Both the position numbers and the translations under genes were made by a program. A stretch of DNA of 64,000 bases from an uncultured Pelagibacteraceae bacterium. Lineage in GTDB: Bacteria > Pseudomonadota > Alphaproteobacteria > Pelagibacterales > Pelagibacteraceae. The stretch lies in the NCBI GenBank assembly GCA_902631255.1, contig CACOXS010000002.1, positions 1 to 64,000 on the forward strand. The letters run 5' to 3'. This document shows positions 14,325 through 24,037 of the stretch, in pieces. The first letter of the stretch is position 1, and each line of letters opens with the position of its first letter. The notes under the pieces were generated by a model, which was not told where the DNA came from, searched no databases, and saw only the letters and a program-made list of their open reading frames with translations.

Positions 14325-15434
14325 CTAGATGAAAGGTAAATCGCAAACTTTAAGAGCTAAAGAATTTCCATCAATTTCTATTGTTCCGGACGAAGATGCT
14401 TTGCAATATGGTTCTTTTATCATTGCAATACCAATAACTTTTTTAAAATGTGGCGAGTAACAAGCGGATCTTAGTTCTCCAATTATTTTCCCTTCATTAT
14501 TCTTGATGTCTAAAGAACTAGTTAAAATAATCTTGTTTAAATCTATCTGAACACCCATTAGCTTTCTATCAATTCCTTTTTCTTTAATTTTTTTAAGTTT
14601 ATCTTTACCTAAAAAGTTTATATCAGTCTCTAAATCGATATATTTATCAAAACCACATTGAAATGGATTATCATTGTTATCAAAATCATTCCCATAAGAA
14701 AGTAAACCACTCTCAATCCTTTCGATTAAATTTGGACATCCAGGCCTTACATTGAATTCTTTACCAATTTCAAAAAGATGATCGTATAACTTCAAACCTG
14801 AGTCGGTTTTTTCAACATAAATTTCAAAACCACCTTGTTTTGACCAACCAGATCTAGCTATTAAATGTTTTGCCCCATTAAAAGTGAAATAATCAAATCC
14901 AAAAAATTTTAACTCTTTTATTTTTTCACCAAAAACTTTTTCCATTAAATCAAAAGATTTAGGACCTTGAACTGCTAAGATATCTACGATTGGTTCAAAA
15001 ATTTTAACATCAAATTTATTTCCTGAAGCAAGACCTTTTGCAAAAAAAATTACATCAGAGTCAGCAATTGAAATCCACCATCTATCTTCAGCTAATTTTA
15101 AAATAACAGGATCATTTACCAAATTTCCATTTTCATCGATCAAAGGGCAATAATAACATCTTCCTGCTTTGGATTTCGATAAATCTCTACAAGTCATGAG
15201 TTGTACAAGTTTTGCAGCATCTTTGCCTAAAATTTCAACCTGTCTTTCTGCAGCTACATCCCAAATTTGAACATTCTTTTTTAAATGATCACAAGACTCT
15301 TCCAAGGAACCGAAAGCTGCTGGTAAAAGCATATGATTATAAACAGTATAAGCGGTAACACCTTGTTTCTCTATTCTAGAAGTATAGGGTGTACTTCTAA
15401 CTCTTCTTGATTTTGCTATCGGATAACTTTTCAT
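14325..15434 (-). CDS. dmdA: Dimethylsulfoniopropionate demethylase
   Basis: DmdA transfers a methyl group from DMSP to tetrahydrofolate, giving methylmercaptopropionate (MMPA). It belongs to the GcvT/aminomethyltransferase fold. The 369-residue protein opens with [14 protein letters not shown], which closely resembles what I recall of the Pelagibacter enzyme. It also has [49 protein letters not shown] and [21 protein letters not shown]. The GcvT alternative is unlikely because no gcvH/gcvP lies nearby, while the next genes upstream are matching dmdB and dmdC. The ATG overlaps the hydrolase stop by four bases. Confidence 0.9.
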   Translation of the reverse strand: MKSYPIAKSRRVRSTPYTSRIEKQGVTAYTVYNHMLLPAAFGSLEESCDHLKKNVQIWDVAAERQVEILGKDAAKLVQLMTCRDLSKSKAGRCYYCPLIDENGNLVNDPVILKLAEDRWWISIADSDVIFFAKGLASGNKFDVKIFEPIVDILAVQGPKSFDLMEKVFGEKIKELKFFGFDYFTFNGAKHLIARSGWSKQGGFEIYVEKTDSGLKLYDHLFEIGKEFNVRPGCPNLIERIESGLLSYGNDFDNNDNPFQCGFDKYIDLETDINFLGKDKLKKIKEKGIDRKLMGVQIDLNKIILTSSLDIKNNEGKIIGELRSACYSPHFKKVIGIAMIKEPYCKASSSGTIEIDGNSLALKVCDLPFI

Positions 15435-16207
15435 TTAATTAAAAATTCTAAAATCTTTTCTCTCATTTCAAATGCTTTTTCAATCATTATCATATGACCA
15501 CAACCTTTAATTACATGAGTAGATGAGTTTTTTACTAAATTTGAAAATTTTTTCCCTGCATCTAAATTGATCATTTTATCTAACTCTCCGAAAATAAGTA
15601 ATGTGGGAAGATCTAAAACTTTTGTTGCCTCTAACCCATTTGAGTAATTATTACACGCATTTAAATCGACTGCTAAAACTTCACTAATATCTCTCGGAGA
15701 CTGAATTATTTTTTCTACTGGATTCCCACCAATAAATTTTTTTGAGCCTTCATAACCCCATTTCATCATTAATTTTACAGCATCAGAGTCACCATTATTT
15801 GCAAGTTCTATTAAATCAGGATGAACTGGCATTTTATTTGAGCCGCCAACTAAAACTATTTTAGTTAACCTGCTTTTATATTTAAAAGCATATTCAAGTA
15901 TTTCTAAACATCCTTGAGAATGACCAACTAAAATCAAATTTTTTAATTGCAATTTTTTAAATACACTTTCTAGCCAATCAGCAATTTTTTCTATGGTATC
16001 TAAACATGGTCCATCTGAATTTCCATGACCAGGAAGATCGATAGACAATACATTGAAATTCTTTTTCGAAAAAAATTGTTCAGTTAATGACCAAACTATG
16101 TGTGATAGGCCACTTCCATGAAGAAATACTATTGTTTGTTTTTTTGGATCTATGCCTTGACCTGCATCAGATGCATGAATAGTTTTATTTTCTATTTCAA
16201 ATATCAA
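15431..16207 (-). CDS. Alpha/beta hydrolase in the DMSP cassette
   Basis: This 258-residue alpha/beta hydrolase carries a complete Ser-Asp-His triad: Ser97 in the GHSQG elbow, Asp210 in FGELDKM and His238 in GCGHM. The oxyanion region [10 protein letters not shown] is near residue 30. There is no signal peptide, so it should be cytoplasmic. It lies between dmdA and dmdB and overlaps dmdA by four bases. Inference: it may act on a thioester or other intermediate of methylmercaptopropionyl-CoA breakdown, where no dmdD is present. The frame has no ATG near its start; TTG at 16205-16207 is the best start, nine bases from the dmdB stop. The substrate is unknown. Confidence 0.8.
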   Translation of the reverse strand: MIFEIENKTIHASDAGQGIDPKKQTIVFLHGSGLSHIVWSLTEQFFSKKNFNVLSIDLPGHGNSDGPCLDTIEKIADWLESVFKKLQLKNLILVGHSQGCLEILEYAFKYKSRLTKIVLVGGSNKMPVHPDLIELANNGDSDAVKLMMKWGYEGSKKFIGGNPVEKIIQSPRDISEVLAVDLNACNNYSNGLEATKVLDLPTLLIFGELDKMINLDAGKKFSNLVKNSSTHVIKGCGHMIMIEKAFEMREKILEFLIK

Positions 16208-16215
16208 TCAATTAC

Positions 16216-17832
16216 CTAAAATTTTTTTCTCAATTCAAATTTTTGAATTTTTCCTGTCGATGTTTTAGGTAGTTCACAAAAAACAACTTGTTTTGGCACT
16301 TTGAAACCTGCGAGGGTTTCTTTACAAAAACCAATTAATTCTTTCTCGGTTGTTGGTTTATCCTTTACCATCTCAATAAATGCACAAGGTACCTCTCCCC
16401 ATTTTTCATCTGGTTTAGCTACAACGGCTGCAATAGATACTGAGGGATGTTTTGCAAGAGTATTTTCTATTTCTATAGAGGATATGTTTTCACCTCCAGA
16501 AATTATTATATCTTTAGACCTATCCTGGATTTTTACATATCCATCTGGATGCATGACAGCTAAGTCACCAGAATGAAACCAACCACCAGCCATTGCTTTA
16601 TTTGTAGCATCCTTATCCTTAAAATAACCCTTCATGACTACATTTCCTTTAATCATTATTTCACCAATCGTCTTTCCATCTTTTGGAACTTCAGTCATTG
16701 TTTCTGGATCCATCACAGCAATCCCTTCTGTATTTGGATATCTAACTCCTTGTCTGGCTTTAATTTCGTTCTGCTTTTCCTCATCGAAGTCATTCCAAGC
16801 ATCATTCCACGCACATTGAGTTACATGTCCATAAGTTTCAGTTAATCCATAAACATGCATAACTTCAAAACCAAGTTCTTTCATTTTTTTGAAAATTATA
16901 CTTGGCGGTGGAGCTCCTGCAGTAAGGACGTATACTTTTTGCTTTAATTTTTTTCTATCAGACTCTGGTGCACCAGTTATCATATTTAGTACAATAGGCG
17001 CTCCACCAAAGTGAGTAACATTATGTTTGTCTATTAATTCAAATATTTTTTTTACATCTATATTTCTTAGACAAATTGTTCTTCCATTTAACATGGGTAT
17101 AGTCCAAGGATAACCCCATCCATTACAATGGAACATTGGGACGATAGTTAAAAAATTAAGTCTGTTTGGCATGTTCCAGGCAACTGCACTACCCGTGGAC
17201 ATTAAATATGATCCCCGATGATGGTAAACAACGCCTTTAGGGTTTCCGGTAGTTCCAGATGTATAGCTCAATGATATTGCTTGCCACTCGTCATCTGGCA
17301 TTTTCCAATCAAATTTTTCATCACCGGTATTTAAAAAACTCTCATATTCTAGATCACCAATTTTTTCACACTTTGATTGGTCTGCAAATTTATCAACTAT
17401 ATCAATAATTGTGATTTTCTTTTTTAAAGTGCTTAACGCTTTTTTAACTTCTATGTGTAATTGTCTATCAACAACAAGAACTTTAGCATCACTGTGTTCT
17501 AAAATATAAGCAATAGTTTTAGCATCTAATCTTATGTTAATTGTATTTAATACTGCACCAGACATAGGAACAGAGTAATGTCCCTCAAAAATTTCAGGTG
17601 TGTTGAAAGCTAAAAATGAGACAGTATCTCCTTTTTTAATTCCAATTTTATTAAGGGCGCTTGCAAATTTAATAGTACGTTTATAAACATCAGCCCAGGT
17701 ATATTTACGATCTTCATAGATAATTGCTTCATAATCAGGATAAATCTCGTTTGCTCTCTTCAAAAAAGTCAAAGGAGTTAAAGGAACATAATTTGCACTA
17801 TTCTTATCTAAATTAGTATCGAAATGACTCAT
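16216..17832 (-). CDS. dmdB: Methylmercaptopropionate-CoA ligase (acyl-CoA synthetase)
   Basis: This AMP-forming ligase would activate MMPA to MMPA-CoA. The AMP-binding signature SLSYTSGTTGNPKG appears around residue 190, followed by VYGLTETYGHVTQC and GWFHSGDLAVMHPDGYV. The catalytic Lys528 sits in KTSTGKIQKFELRKKF at the C-terminus. The 538 residues match the DmdB and medium-chain ligase group. Sequence alone does not separate DmdB from other short or medium-chain fatty acyl ligases; the assignment depends on tight linkage to dmdA and dmdC. It starts at ATG 17832, abutting the dmdC stop. Confidence 0.85.
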   Translation of the reverse strand: MSHFDTNLDKNSANYVPLTPLTFLKRANEIYPDYEAIIYEDRKYTWADVYKRTIKFASALNKIGIKKGDTVSFLAFNTPEIFEGHYSVPMSGAVLNTINIRLDAKTIAYILEHSDAKVLVVDRQLHIEVKKALSTLKKKITIIDIVDKFADQSKCEKIGDLEYESFLNTGDEKFDWKMPDDEWQAISLSYTSGTTGNPKGVVYHHRGSYLMSTGSAVAWNMPNRLNFLTIVPMFHCNGWGYPWTIPMLNGRTICLRNIDVKKIFELIDKHNVTHFGGAPIVLNMITGAPESDRKKLKQKVYVLTAGAPPPSIIFKKMKELGFEVMHVYGLTETYGHVTQCAWNDAWNDFDEEKQNEIKARQGVRYPNTEGIAVMDPETMTEVPKDGKTIGEIMIKGNVVMKGYFKDKDATNKAMAGGWFHSGDLAVMHPDGYVKIQDRSKDIIISGGENISSIEIENTLAKHPSVSIAAVVAKPDEKWGEVPCAFIEMVKDKPTTEKELIGFCKETLAGFKVPKQVVFCELPKTSTGKIQKFELRKKF

Positions 17833-19596
17833 TTAATTGAATTTAAAATTCATAATATTGGAGCTTCCAGAAATTGCTGATTTGTAATGTTGTTCAGCTC
17901 TTGGTAGAACTTTATCAAAATAAAACCTAGCGGTATCAATTTTGTCATCATAAAAATTTTTATTTTCATTATAATCTTTAAAGCTTACCTCTAGTACTTT
18001 TATCCATGCGTAAGCAATCGAAACAAATCCGAGAGTTTTAAGATAATCATTAGCAGCAGCACTTACATCATCTTTATCTGTTTTAGATTTCTCAATCATC
18101 CAATCACTAAATTTTTTTAATACATCTAAATAATTATTAAAATCTGAGATGAATGGTCTTATTTTTTCGTTGTTAGAATTACATTCATTTTTAACCTGAT
18201 CTAAAAATTTATAAATTACATTCCCATTCTTATTTGATAATTTTCTAAAAACTAGATCAGCAGCTTGTACAGAATTCGTGCCCTCGTAAATTGGTGTGAT
18301 TCTATTATCTCGATACAACTGCTCTATTCCTTGATCTTTAGTATAACCATACCCACCATAAATTTGCATTGCATCGCTAGTGATTTCCATTGCTAAATCT
18401 GTAAACAAGGATTTAACTACTGGAGTCATTAATGAGACATAATCAGATGCCTCTCGCCTAGCTTTTTCATCTGGATGATATAGGCTTACCTCAGTTTGTT
18501 GGGATAACCAAAAACATAAAGCTCTCTCGCCCTCAATAATAGATTTCATATTTAACAACGATCTTCTAATATCTGCATGCTCAATTATAAAATCAGCACC
18601 ATTTTTAGATTTTGAATTATTCGACTTACCTTGCTTTCTCTCTTTTGCGTATGAAAGTGAATTTTGATAAGCAATCTCTGATATACCTAAACCCTGTATC
18701 CCAACAACAATCCTCTCAAGATTCATCATCGTAAACATTGCACTCAAACCTTTTTCCTTATCACCAATCATGTAGCCAGTCGCTTCATCAAAATTAAGAA
18801 CACAAGTTGCTGATCCTTTAATTCCCATTTTTGTTTCGATAGAACCAGTTGATATTCCATTTCTTGGACCAACATGCCCATCTTCTTTTACAATAAACTT
18901 TGGAACTAAAAACAGACTAATACCTTTAGTACCAGCCGGAGAGTCATCCACTCTTGCTAAAACCAAATGAATAATATTTTCAGTTAAATCGTGATCACCA
19001 GAGGTAATAAAAATTTTCTGTCCAGTTAATTTGAATGTACCATCAGATTGTTTTTTAGCCTTTGTTTTTAGTAGCCCTAAATCAGTACCACATACTGGCT
19101 CAGTTAAGCACATTGTTCCACTCCACTTACCTTCTACAATTTTTGGTAAATATTTATTTTTTATTTCATCGCTAGCATGATGATTAATACAATTATAAGC
19201 ACCAATACTAAGTTCACTATAGAGTTTAAAAGAAAGGCTAGCAGAGGATAGCATTTCATCAAAAAATGCGCTCACTGTTTTTGGCATACCTTGACCCCCA
19301 TATTTTGGATCACATGATAAAGATGTCCAACCATCCTCAATATATTTTTTATAAGCCTCTTTGTAACCCGGAGGCGTTCTAACAACTCCATTTTCTAAAA
19401 TTGCAGGATTTTCATCTCCAACTTTAGCTAATGGTAAAATTAAATTTTGATTTATTTTTGCTGCTTCCTGTAGAATGTCTTTTACTAAATCTGGGGTAAC
19501 TTCTTTGTATTTTTCCAATTCATTATACTCTTTGTTGTTTCTTAGTTTTTCAAAAAGAAACATCATATCTTCAACGGGTGCAGTATAAGTTGGCAT
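17833..19596 (-). CDS. dmdC: Methylmercaptopropionyl-CoA dehydrogenase (acyl-CoA dehydrogenase family)
   Basis: This FAD enzyme is expected to oxidise MMPA-CoA to methylthioacryloyl-CoA. The 587-residue length and the N-terminal extension (PTYTAPVEDMMFLFEKL) are typical of the long DmdC-like acyl-CoA dehydrogenases rather than the roughly 380-residue classical enzymes. It contains MCLTEPVCGTDLG, FITSGDHDLTENI, QIYGGYGYTKDQGIEQLYRD, and the catalytic Glu in IYEGTNSVQAADLV near residue 437. It is the first gene of the DMSP cassette, 26 bases after leuB. Ordinary fatty-acid oxidation is the alternative role. Confidence 0.87.
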   Translation of the reverse strand: MPTYTAPVEDMMFLFEKLRNNKEYNELEKYKEVTPDLVKDILQEAAKINQNLILPLAKVGDENPAILENGVVRTPPGYKEAYKKYIEDGWTSLSCDPKYGGQGMPKTVSAFFDEMLSSASLSFKLYSELSIGAYNCINHHASDEIKNKYLPKIVEGKWSGTMCLTEPVCGTDLGLLKTKAKKQSDGTFKLTGQKIFITSGDHDLTENIIHLVLARVDDSPAGTKGISLFLVPKFIVKEDGHVGPRNGISTGSIETKMGIKGSATCVLNFDEATGYMIGDKEKGLSAMFTMMNLERIVVGIQGLGISEIAYQNSLSYAKERKQGKSNNSKSKNGADFIIEHADIRRSLLNMKSIIEGERALCFWLSQQTEVSLYHPDEKARREASDYVSLMTPVVKSLFTDLAMEITSDAMQIYGGYGYTKDQGIEQLYRDNRITPIYEGTNSVQAADLVFRKLSNKNGNVIYKFLDQVKNECNSNNEKIRPFISDFNNYLDVLKKFSDWMIEKSKTDKDDVSAAANDYLKTLGFVSIAYAWIKVLEVSFKDYNENKNFYDDKIDTARFYFDKVLPRAEQHYKSAISGSSNIMNFKFN

Positions 19597-19622
19597 AGTT
19601 TGATTTTAAAATAATTAATTAA

Positions 19623-20729
19623 TTATTGCAATTTTGAAATGATCGCATCACCCATTTGTGATGTAGTCACCTCTTTTGTACCTTTTGATAAAATATCTTT
19701 AGTTCTTAAACCATCATTTAATACATCCTGTACAGCTTTTTCCAGAGCTTCTGCCTCTTTATCTAAATCTAATGAATATCTCAAAGCCATAGCAAAACTT
19801 AAAATTGTAGCTATTGGATTAGCAATACTTTTACCAGCTATATCTGGAGCCGAACCATGAATAGGTTCATACATAGCCCTCATCTCTCCATCTTTATTTT
19901 TTGCACCTAAAGATGCAGAAGGTAAAAGACCTAATGATCCAGTCAACATTGAGGCTTGGTCAGATAACATGTCTCCAAACAAATTATCTGTTACAATTAC
20001 ATCAAATTGCTTTGGATTTCTCAACAACTGCATAGCACAATTGTCTGCAAGCATATGACTTAGTTCAACGTCTTTAAATTCTTTATCGTGTAATGTCTGA
20101 ACCTCTTCTTTCCAAAGTTGGCCTGCCTCCATAACATTTGATTTTTCACAAGAAGTTACTTTGTTTGATCTTTTTTTTGCTAAATCAAAGGCAACTCTAG
20201 CAACTCTTATAATCTCATTGCTTGTGTAAGTGTGAGTATTAATCCCTTTTCTTTCCCCATTTTCAATTGGTTTAATTCCTCTAGGCTCACCAAAATATAT
20301 TCCTCCAGTTAACTCTCTTACAATCATAATATCTAAACCTGAAACAATTTCAGGTTTTAATGTTGAGGCATCAACTAATTGTTTAAAACATATCGCTGGT
20401 CTCAAATTAGCAAATAGTTTTAATTCTTTTCTTAGTTTTAAAAGTGCTCTCTCAGGTTTTTTGGAAAACTCAACATTATCCCACTTTGGTCCTCCTACAG
20501 CGCCTAACATAACAACTGCACTTTCTAATGCTTTATAAAAAACCTCATCTGTAATAGGTGTACCATGCTTATCGTAAGAGCATCCTCCCGCTAAATCTTC
20601 ATCCATCTCAAAATCTAGAGACTTTTTATCATTGAACCAATTGATAATTTTTTTTACTTCACCAATAACTTCGGGACCAATACCATCTCCGGGAAGTAAT
20701 AGTATCTTTCTCTTTTTTACCTTAATCAC
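19623..20729 (-). CDS. leuB: 3-isopropylmalate dehydrogenase
   Basis: This is the third step of leucine biosynthesis, an NAD-dependent oxidative decarboxylation. It begins with [13 protein letters not shown]. Further matches are [28 protein letters not shown], the metal-binding [19 protein letters not shown], and [18 protein letters not shown]. The length of 368 residues is standard. The start lies inside the end of leuD (overlap of eight bases). Downstream, dmdC follows after 26 bases, where asd would commonly be expected. Confidence 0.96.
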   Translation of the reverse strand: MIKVKKRKILLLPGDGIGPEVIGEVKKIINWFNDKKSLDFEMDEDLAGGCSYDKHGTPITDEVFYKALESAVVMLGAVGGPKWDNVEFSKKPERALLKLRKELKLFANLRPAICFKQLVDASTLKPEIVSGLDIMIVRELTGGIYFGEPRGIKPIENGERKGINTHTYTSNEIIRVARVAFDLAKKRSNKVTSCEKSNVMEAGQLWKEEVQTLHDKEFKDVELSHMLADNCAMQLLRNPKQFDVIVTDNLFGDMLSDQASMLTGSLGLLPSASLGAKNKDGEMRAMYEPIHGSAPDIAGKSIANPIATILSFAMALRYSLDLDKEAEALEKAVQDVLNDGLRTKDILSKGTKEVTTSQMGDAIISKLQ

Positions 20730-21327
20730 TTATAATCCATGGCTTAGAGCTTTTTAATTTTTGCTCGAAACTTTTTATCTTATCAGATTTATTTAAAGAT
20801 AGCGCAATATCATCTAAACCTTCGAGAAGACATTTCTTTTTAAAGGAGTCTATTTTAAATTTAATTTCATTATTACCATAAACTATTTTTTCTTCTTTAA
20901 GGTCTACTGAAATTTCTTCTTTTCTATTAGCATATTCAGACAACTCTTTTATTTTTTCTTCATCAACAATAATTGGTAAAATTCCATTTTTAAAACAATT
21001 GCTATAAAAAATATCAGCAAAACTGGAGCTAATTACACATGTAATACCAAAATCTAATAATGCCCAAGGAGCGTGTTCTCTTGAGGATCCACAACCAAAG
21101 TTTTTTCCTGCTATCAGTATTTTTGAATTTGTAAATGGATCTTTATTTAATATAAAATCCCCTATTTTATTTCCATTATCATCATACCTCATTTCAAAAA
21201 ACAAATTTTTTCCAAGTCCAGTTCTTTTAATTGTTTTTAAAAACTGCTTTGGGATAATCATATCAGTATCGATATTTACTATTGGTAAATATGCTGGAAT
21301 ACTTTTTAATGTAGAAAATTTTTGCAT
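20722..21327 (-). CDS. leuD: 3-isopropylmalate dehydratase small subunit
   Basis: With LeuC it isomerises 2- to 3-isopropylmalate. The swivel-domain motifs are clear: [16 protein letters not shown] near the N-terminus, [21 protein letters not shown], and [19 protein letters not shown]. The 201 residues match proteobacterial LeuD. The start codon overlaps the leuC stop by one base, and the 3' end overlaps leuB, so the three leu genes are translationally linked. Confidence 0.96.
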   Translation of the reverse strand: MQKFSTLKSIPAYLPIVNIDTDMIIPKQFLKTIKRTGLGKNLFFEMRYDDNGNKIGDFILNKDPFTNSKILIAGKNFGCGSSREHAPWALLDFGITCVISSSFADIFYSNCFKNGILPIIVDEEKIKELSEYANRKEEISVDLKEEKIVYGNNEIKFKIDSFKKKCLLEGLDDIALSLNKSDKIKSFEQKLKSSKPWIISD

Positions 21328-22730
21328 TAATTTTGATACTTTCTTACATCATCCAAATTTCCAGAAATTGCTGCTGCAGCTGCCATTCCTGGGCTCACAA
21401 GGTGTGTTCTTCCACCTCTACCTTGTCTTCCCTCAAAGTTTCTGTTTGATGTAGATGCACATCTTTGCTCTGGTTTTAATTTATCAGCATTCATTGCTAA
21501 ACACATAGAACATCCTGGTTCTCTCCATTCAAAACCAGACTCTTCAAATATTTTATGTAAACCTTCTTGCTCTGCTTGTTCTTTCACTAGACCAGATCCT
21601 GGAACAACCATTGCATGAACATGAGAGGCAATTTTTTTATCTTTTAAAATCTTTGCTGCCTCTCGTAAATCCTCAATTCTTCCATTTGTGCAACTACCTA
21701 TAAAAACCTTATCTATCTTAATATCTTTAGCAGCCATATCAGGTTTTAAACCCATATATTTTAGAGCTCTTTCAATAGAATTTTTTCTATCCTCATCTTT
21801 TTCATTGTCTGGGTTTGGTACTTTATCCTCAATAGTAATGACATCTTGAGGTGAAGTTCCCCAGGTAATCATCGGTGAAATTTCATTAGCTTGAAGACTT
21901 ATTTCTTTATCAAAATTTGCACCATCATCAGAATTTAAACTTCTCCAGTACGCTAAAGCTTTATCCCATTTTTCACCTTTGGGTGACATAGGTTTTCCAT
22001 CCAAATACTTGAAAATTTTTTCGTCTGGTGCAATCAAACCTGCTCTTGCTCCACCCTCTATAGTCATGTTGCATATAGTCATTCTTTGCTCAACACTCAA
22101 TGATCTGATTAAATCACCAGCATACTCAATAACACATCCTGTTCCACCTGCTGTTCCTATTTTTCCAATTATTTGTAAAATTACATCTTTTGAAGTAACA
22201 CCTAACGGAAGTTTTCCATTAACATTAATTCTAAAATTTTTTGCTTTTTTTTGCACTAAAGTTTGTGTTGCTAGTACGTGTTCAACCTCTGAGGTGCCTA
22301 TACCAAATGCTAAAGCACCAAACGCTCCATGTGTAGCTGTATGACTATCTCCACAAACTATAACTGTTCCAGGTTGAGTAAATCCTTGTTCAGGACCAAT
22401 TATATGAACTATGCCTTGACGCTTATCCTCCATTCCAAAGAGTTGTATATCAAATTCCTTACAATTCTTTTCTAATGTATCAACTTGAATTTTAGATTCT
22501 TTATCTGAAATACCATTGGTTCTATCAGTAGTTGGGACGTTGTGATCTGCAACGGCCAATGTAAGCTTTGGGTGTCTTACTTTTCTTTTAGAATTTCGTA
22601 AACCTTCAAATGCTTGTGGACTGGTCACTTCATGAACGAGATGCCTATCAACAAATAATAAAGCTGTTCCATCATCTTGCTGATCAACTAAGTGTTCTTT
22701 CCAAATTTTGTCGTAAAGAGTATTAGGCAT
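21327..22730 (-). CDS. leuC: 3-isopropylmalate dehydratase large subunit
   Basis: This aconitase-family subunit holds a 4Fe-4S cluster. Seen: [11 protein letters not shown] at the start, [34 protein letters not shown], and the cluster cysteines in [14 protein letters not shown] and [30 protein letters not shown] follows. The 467 residues are normal. It begins 12 bases after the rplS stop, so the leucine genes appear to be read through from the ribosomal-protein transcript. Confidence 0.96.
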   Translation of the reverse strand: MPNTLYDKIWKEHLVDQQDDGTALLFVDRHLVHEVTSPQAFEGLRNSKRKVRHPKLTLAVADHNVPTTDRTNGISDKESKIQVDTLEKNCKEFDIQLFGMEDKRQGIVHIIGPEQGFTQPGTVIVCGDSHTATHGAFGALAFGIGTSEVEHVLATQTLVQKKAKNFRINVNGKLPLGVTSKDVILQIIGKIGTAGGTGCVIEYAGDLIRSLSVEQRMTICNMTIEGGARAGLIAPDEKIFKYLDGKPMSPKGEKWDKALAYWRSLNSDDGANFDKEISLQANEISPMITWGTSPQDVITIEDKVPNPDNEKDEDRKNSIERALKYMGLKPDMAAKDIKIDKVFIGSCTNGRIEDLREAAKILKDKKIASHVHAMVVPGSGLVKEQAEQEGLHKIFEESGFEWREPGCSMCLAMNADKLKPEQRCASTSNRNFEGRQGRGGRTHLVSPGMAAAAAISGNLDDVRKYQN

Positions 22731-22741
22731 TGAAAAAAAAA

Positions 22742-23320
22742 TTATTTTTTTTCTGGAGAAGTTTCAAGTTTTTCTTCAGTTTTAGGTTTTGTTTCAACTT
22801 TGGCTGTTTCTTCTTTTTTTGGCTCTTCCTTAGGAGTTTCTTCTTTCTTAGCCTCTGCCTTAGTTACATCTTCTTTATTATCAGATGCTTCTGTTGAAAC
22901 AGGAGCTAAATTTTGCTCAGTTACTGTTTCTGGTTTTACATCTATATCAATACCAATCTTTTTTCTTATTTTTTCGGCGATTCTAGCTGATTTACCAGTT
23001 CTATCTCTTAAGTAATATAGTTTAGCTCTTCTAACTTTTCCTGAACGAATAACTTTAATTGAGTCAATTACTGTACCAAATAGTGGGAATGTTCTCTCAA
23101 CACCTTCACCAAAAGAAATCTTTCTAACTGTAAAAGAAGAATTTAAATCTCTGCTTTTTTTCGCAATACATACACCTTCAAAATACTGAATTCTCTCTTT
23201 TTTTCCCTCTGTAATTCTTACACCAACTTTTACAACATCACCTGGAAAGAATTCTGGAATCTTTTTTTCCGAAAGAATTTTTTTTACATTATGTTGATTT
23301 ATTTCTTCAATCGTTTTCAT
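22742..23320 (-). CDS. rplS: Ribosomal protein L19 with a long acidic/basic C-terminal tail
   Basis: This is a 50S subunit protein at the subunit interface. The core (about residues 1-115) has [43 protein letters not shown] and [21 protein letters not shown] tail of about 75 residues, rich in Lys, Glu, Pro, Thr and Ala ([14 protein letters not shown]), follows, whereas typical L19 is about 115-130 residues. I chose ATG 23320. An in-frame TTG at 23335 has an AAGAAGGA stretch just upstream, but that stretch encodes the trmD C-terminus, so it is weak evidence. It lies immediately downstream of trmD. Confidence 0.93.
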   Translation of the reverse strand: MKTIEEINQHNVKKILSEKKIPEFFPGDVVKVGVRITEGKKERIQYFEGVCIAKKSRDLNSSFTVRKISFGEGVERTFPLFGTVIDSIKVIRSGKVRRAKLYYLRDRTGKSARIAEKIRKKIGIDIDVKPETVTEQNLAPVSTEASDNKEDVTKAEAKKEETPKEEPKKEETAKVETKPKTEEKLETSPEKK

Positions 23321-23336
23321 TTCAATATTTATCAAG

Positions 23337-24023
23337 TTAATCCTTCTTATATTTTTGCCACAAATCTGGTCTTCGGACGCGTGTTATAGCCTCAGATTGA
23401 GATAAACGCCAGTCTTTAATTTTGCTATGATCCCCTGATAATAAGACATCTGGTACTGATTTTTCCTCCCAAATTTGAGGTTTTGTATATTGAGGATACT
23501 CTAAAAGACCATTTCCAAAAGTTTCCTCCAAAGATGATTTATCATTACCTAAAACTCCAGGCAAAAGTCTTAACACACTATCAAGAACTACAAGAGCAGC
23601 TGTTTCCCCTCCAGAAAGCACATAATCTCCTATACTTATTTCCTCAATATTTCTTGTGGATAGTACTCTTTCATCAACACCTTCGAAATGTCCACAAATT
23701 AAACTGAATGATTTTTCTTTTGATAAATCTTGTGCAAGTCTTTGATCAAATTTTTTACCTTTTGGCGAAAGATAAAAAATTCTTTCCCCCTTCTGGATAT
23801 TTTTATCAATTGATTTTGCTAGTATGTCTGGTTTTAACAGCATACCTGATCCACCACCATATGGAGTATCATCGACAGTTTTGTGTTTATCTGTTGCTGC
23901 ATCTCTTATGTTTACTATATTAAGACTCCATATTTTTTTAGCCATTGCTTTTCCATATAATCCTTTGTTTAAAGGACCAGGGAAAATTTCTGGATAAAGT
24001 GTCAACACTTGTGTCTTTAACAT
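23337..24023 (-). CDS. trmD: tRNA (guanine-N1)-methyltransferase
   Basis: TrmD makes m1G37 in tRNAs, preventing frameshifting. It is a SPOUT (trefoil-knot) enzyme of 228 residues. The N-terminus [22 protein letters not shown], the motif [29 protein letters not shown], and the knot region [18 protein letters not shown] with RLLPGVLGN are diagnostic. It lies between rpsP and rplS as in most bacteria, but rimM, usually between rpsP and trmD, is missing: the rpsP-trmD gap is only 14 bases. Confidence 0.96.
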   Translation of the reverse strand: MLKTQVLTLYPEIFPGPLNKGLYGKAMAKKIWSLNIVNIRDAATDKHKTVDDTPYGGGSGMLLKPDILAKSIDKNIQKGERIFYLSPKGKKFDQRLAQDLSKEKSFSLICGHFEGVDERVLSTRNIEEISIGDYVLSGGETAALVVLDSVLRLLPGVLGNDKSSLEETFGNGLLEYPQYTKPQIWEEKSVPDVLLSGDHSKIKDWRLSQSEAITRVRRPDLWQKYKKD

Positions 24024-24037
24024 AAGTAAACCTTAAA

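Noticed and set aside
14325..15434. Glycine cleavage T protein (GcvT)
   Set aside because: Same fold, but the N-terminal motif, length and linkage to dmdB and dmdC favour DmdA; no gcvH or gcvP nearby.
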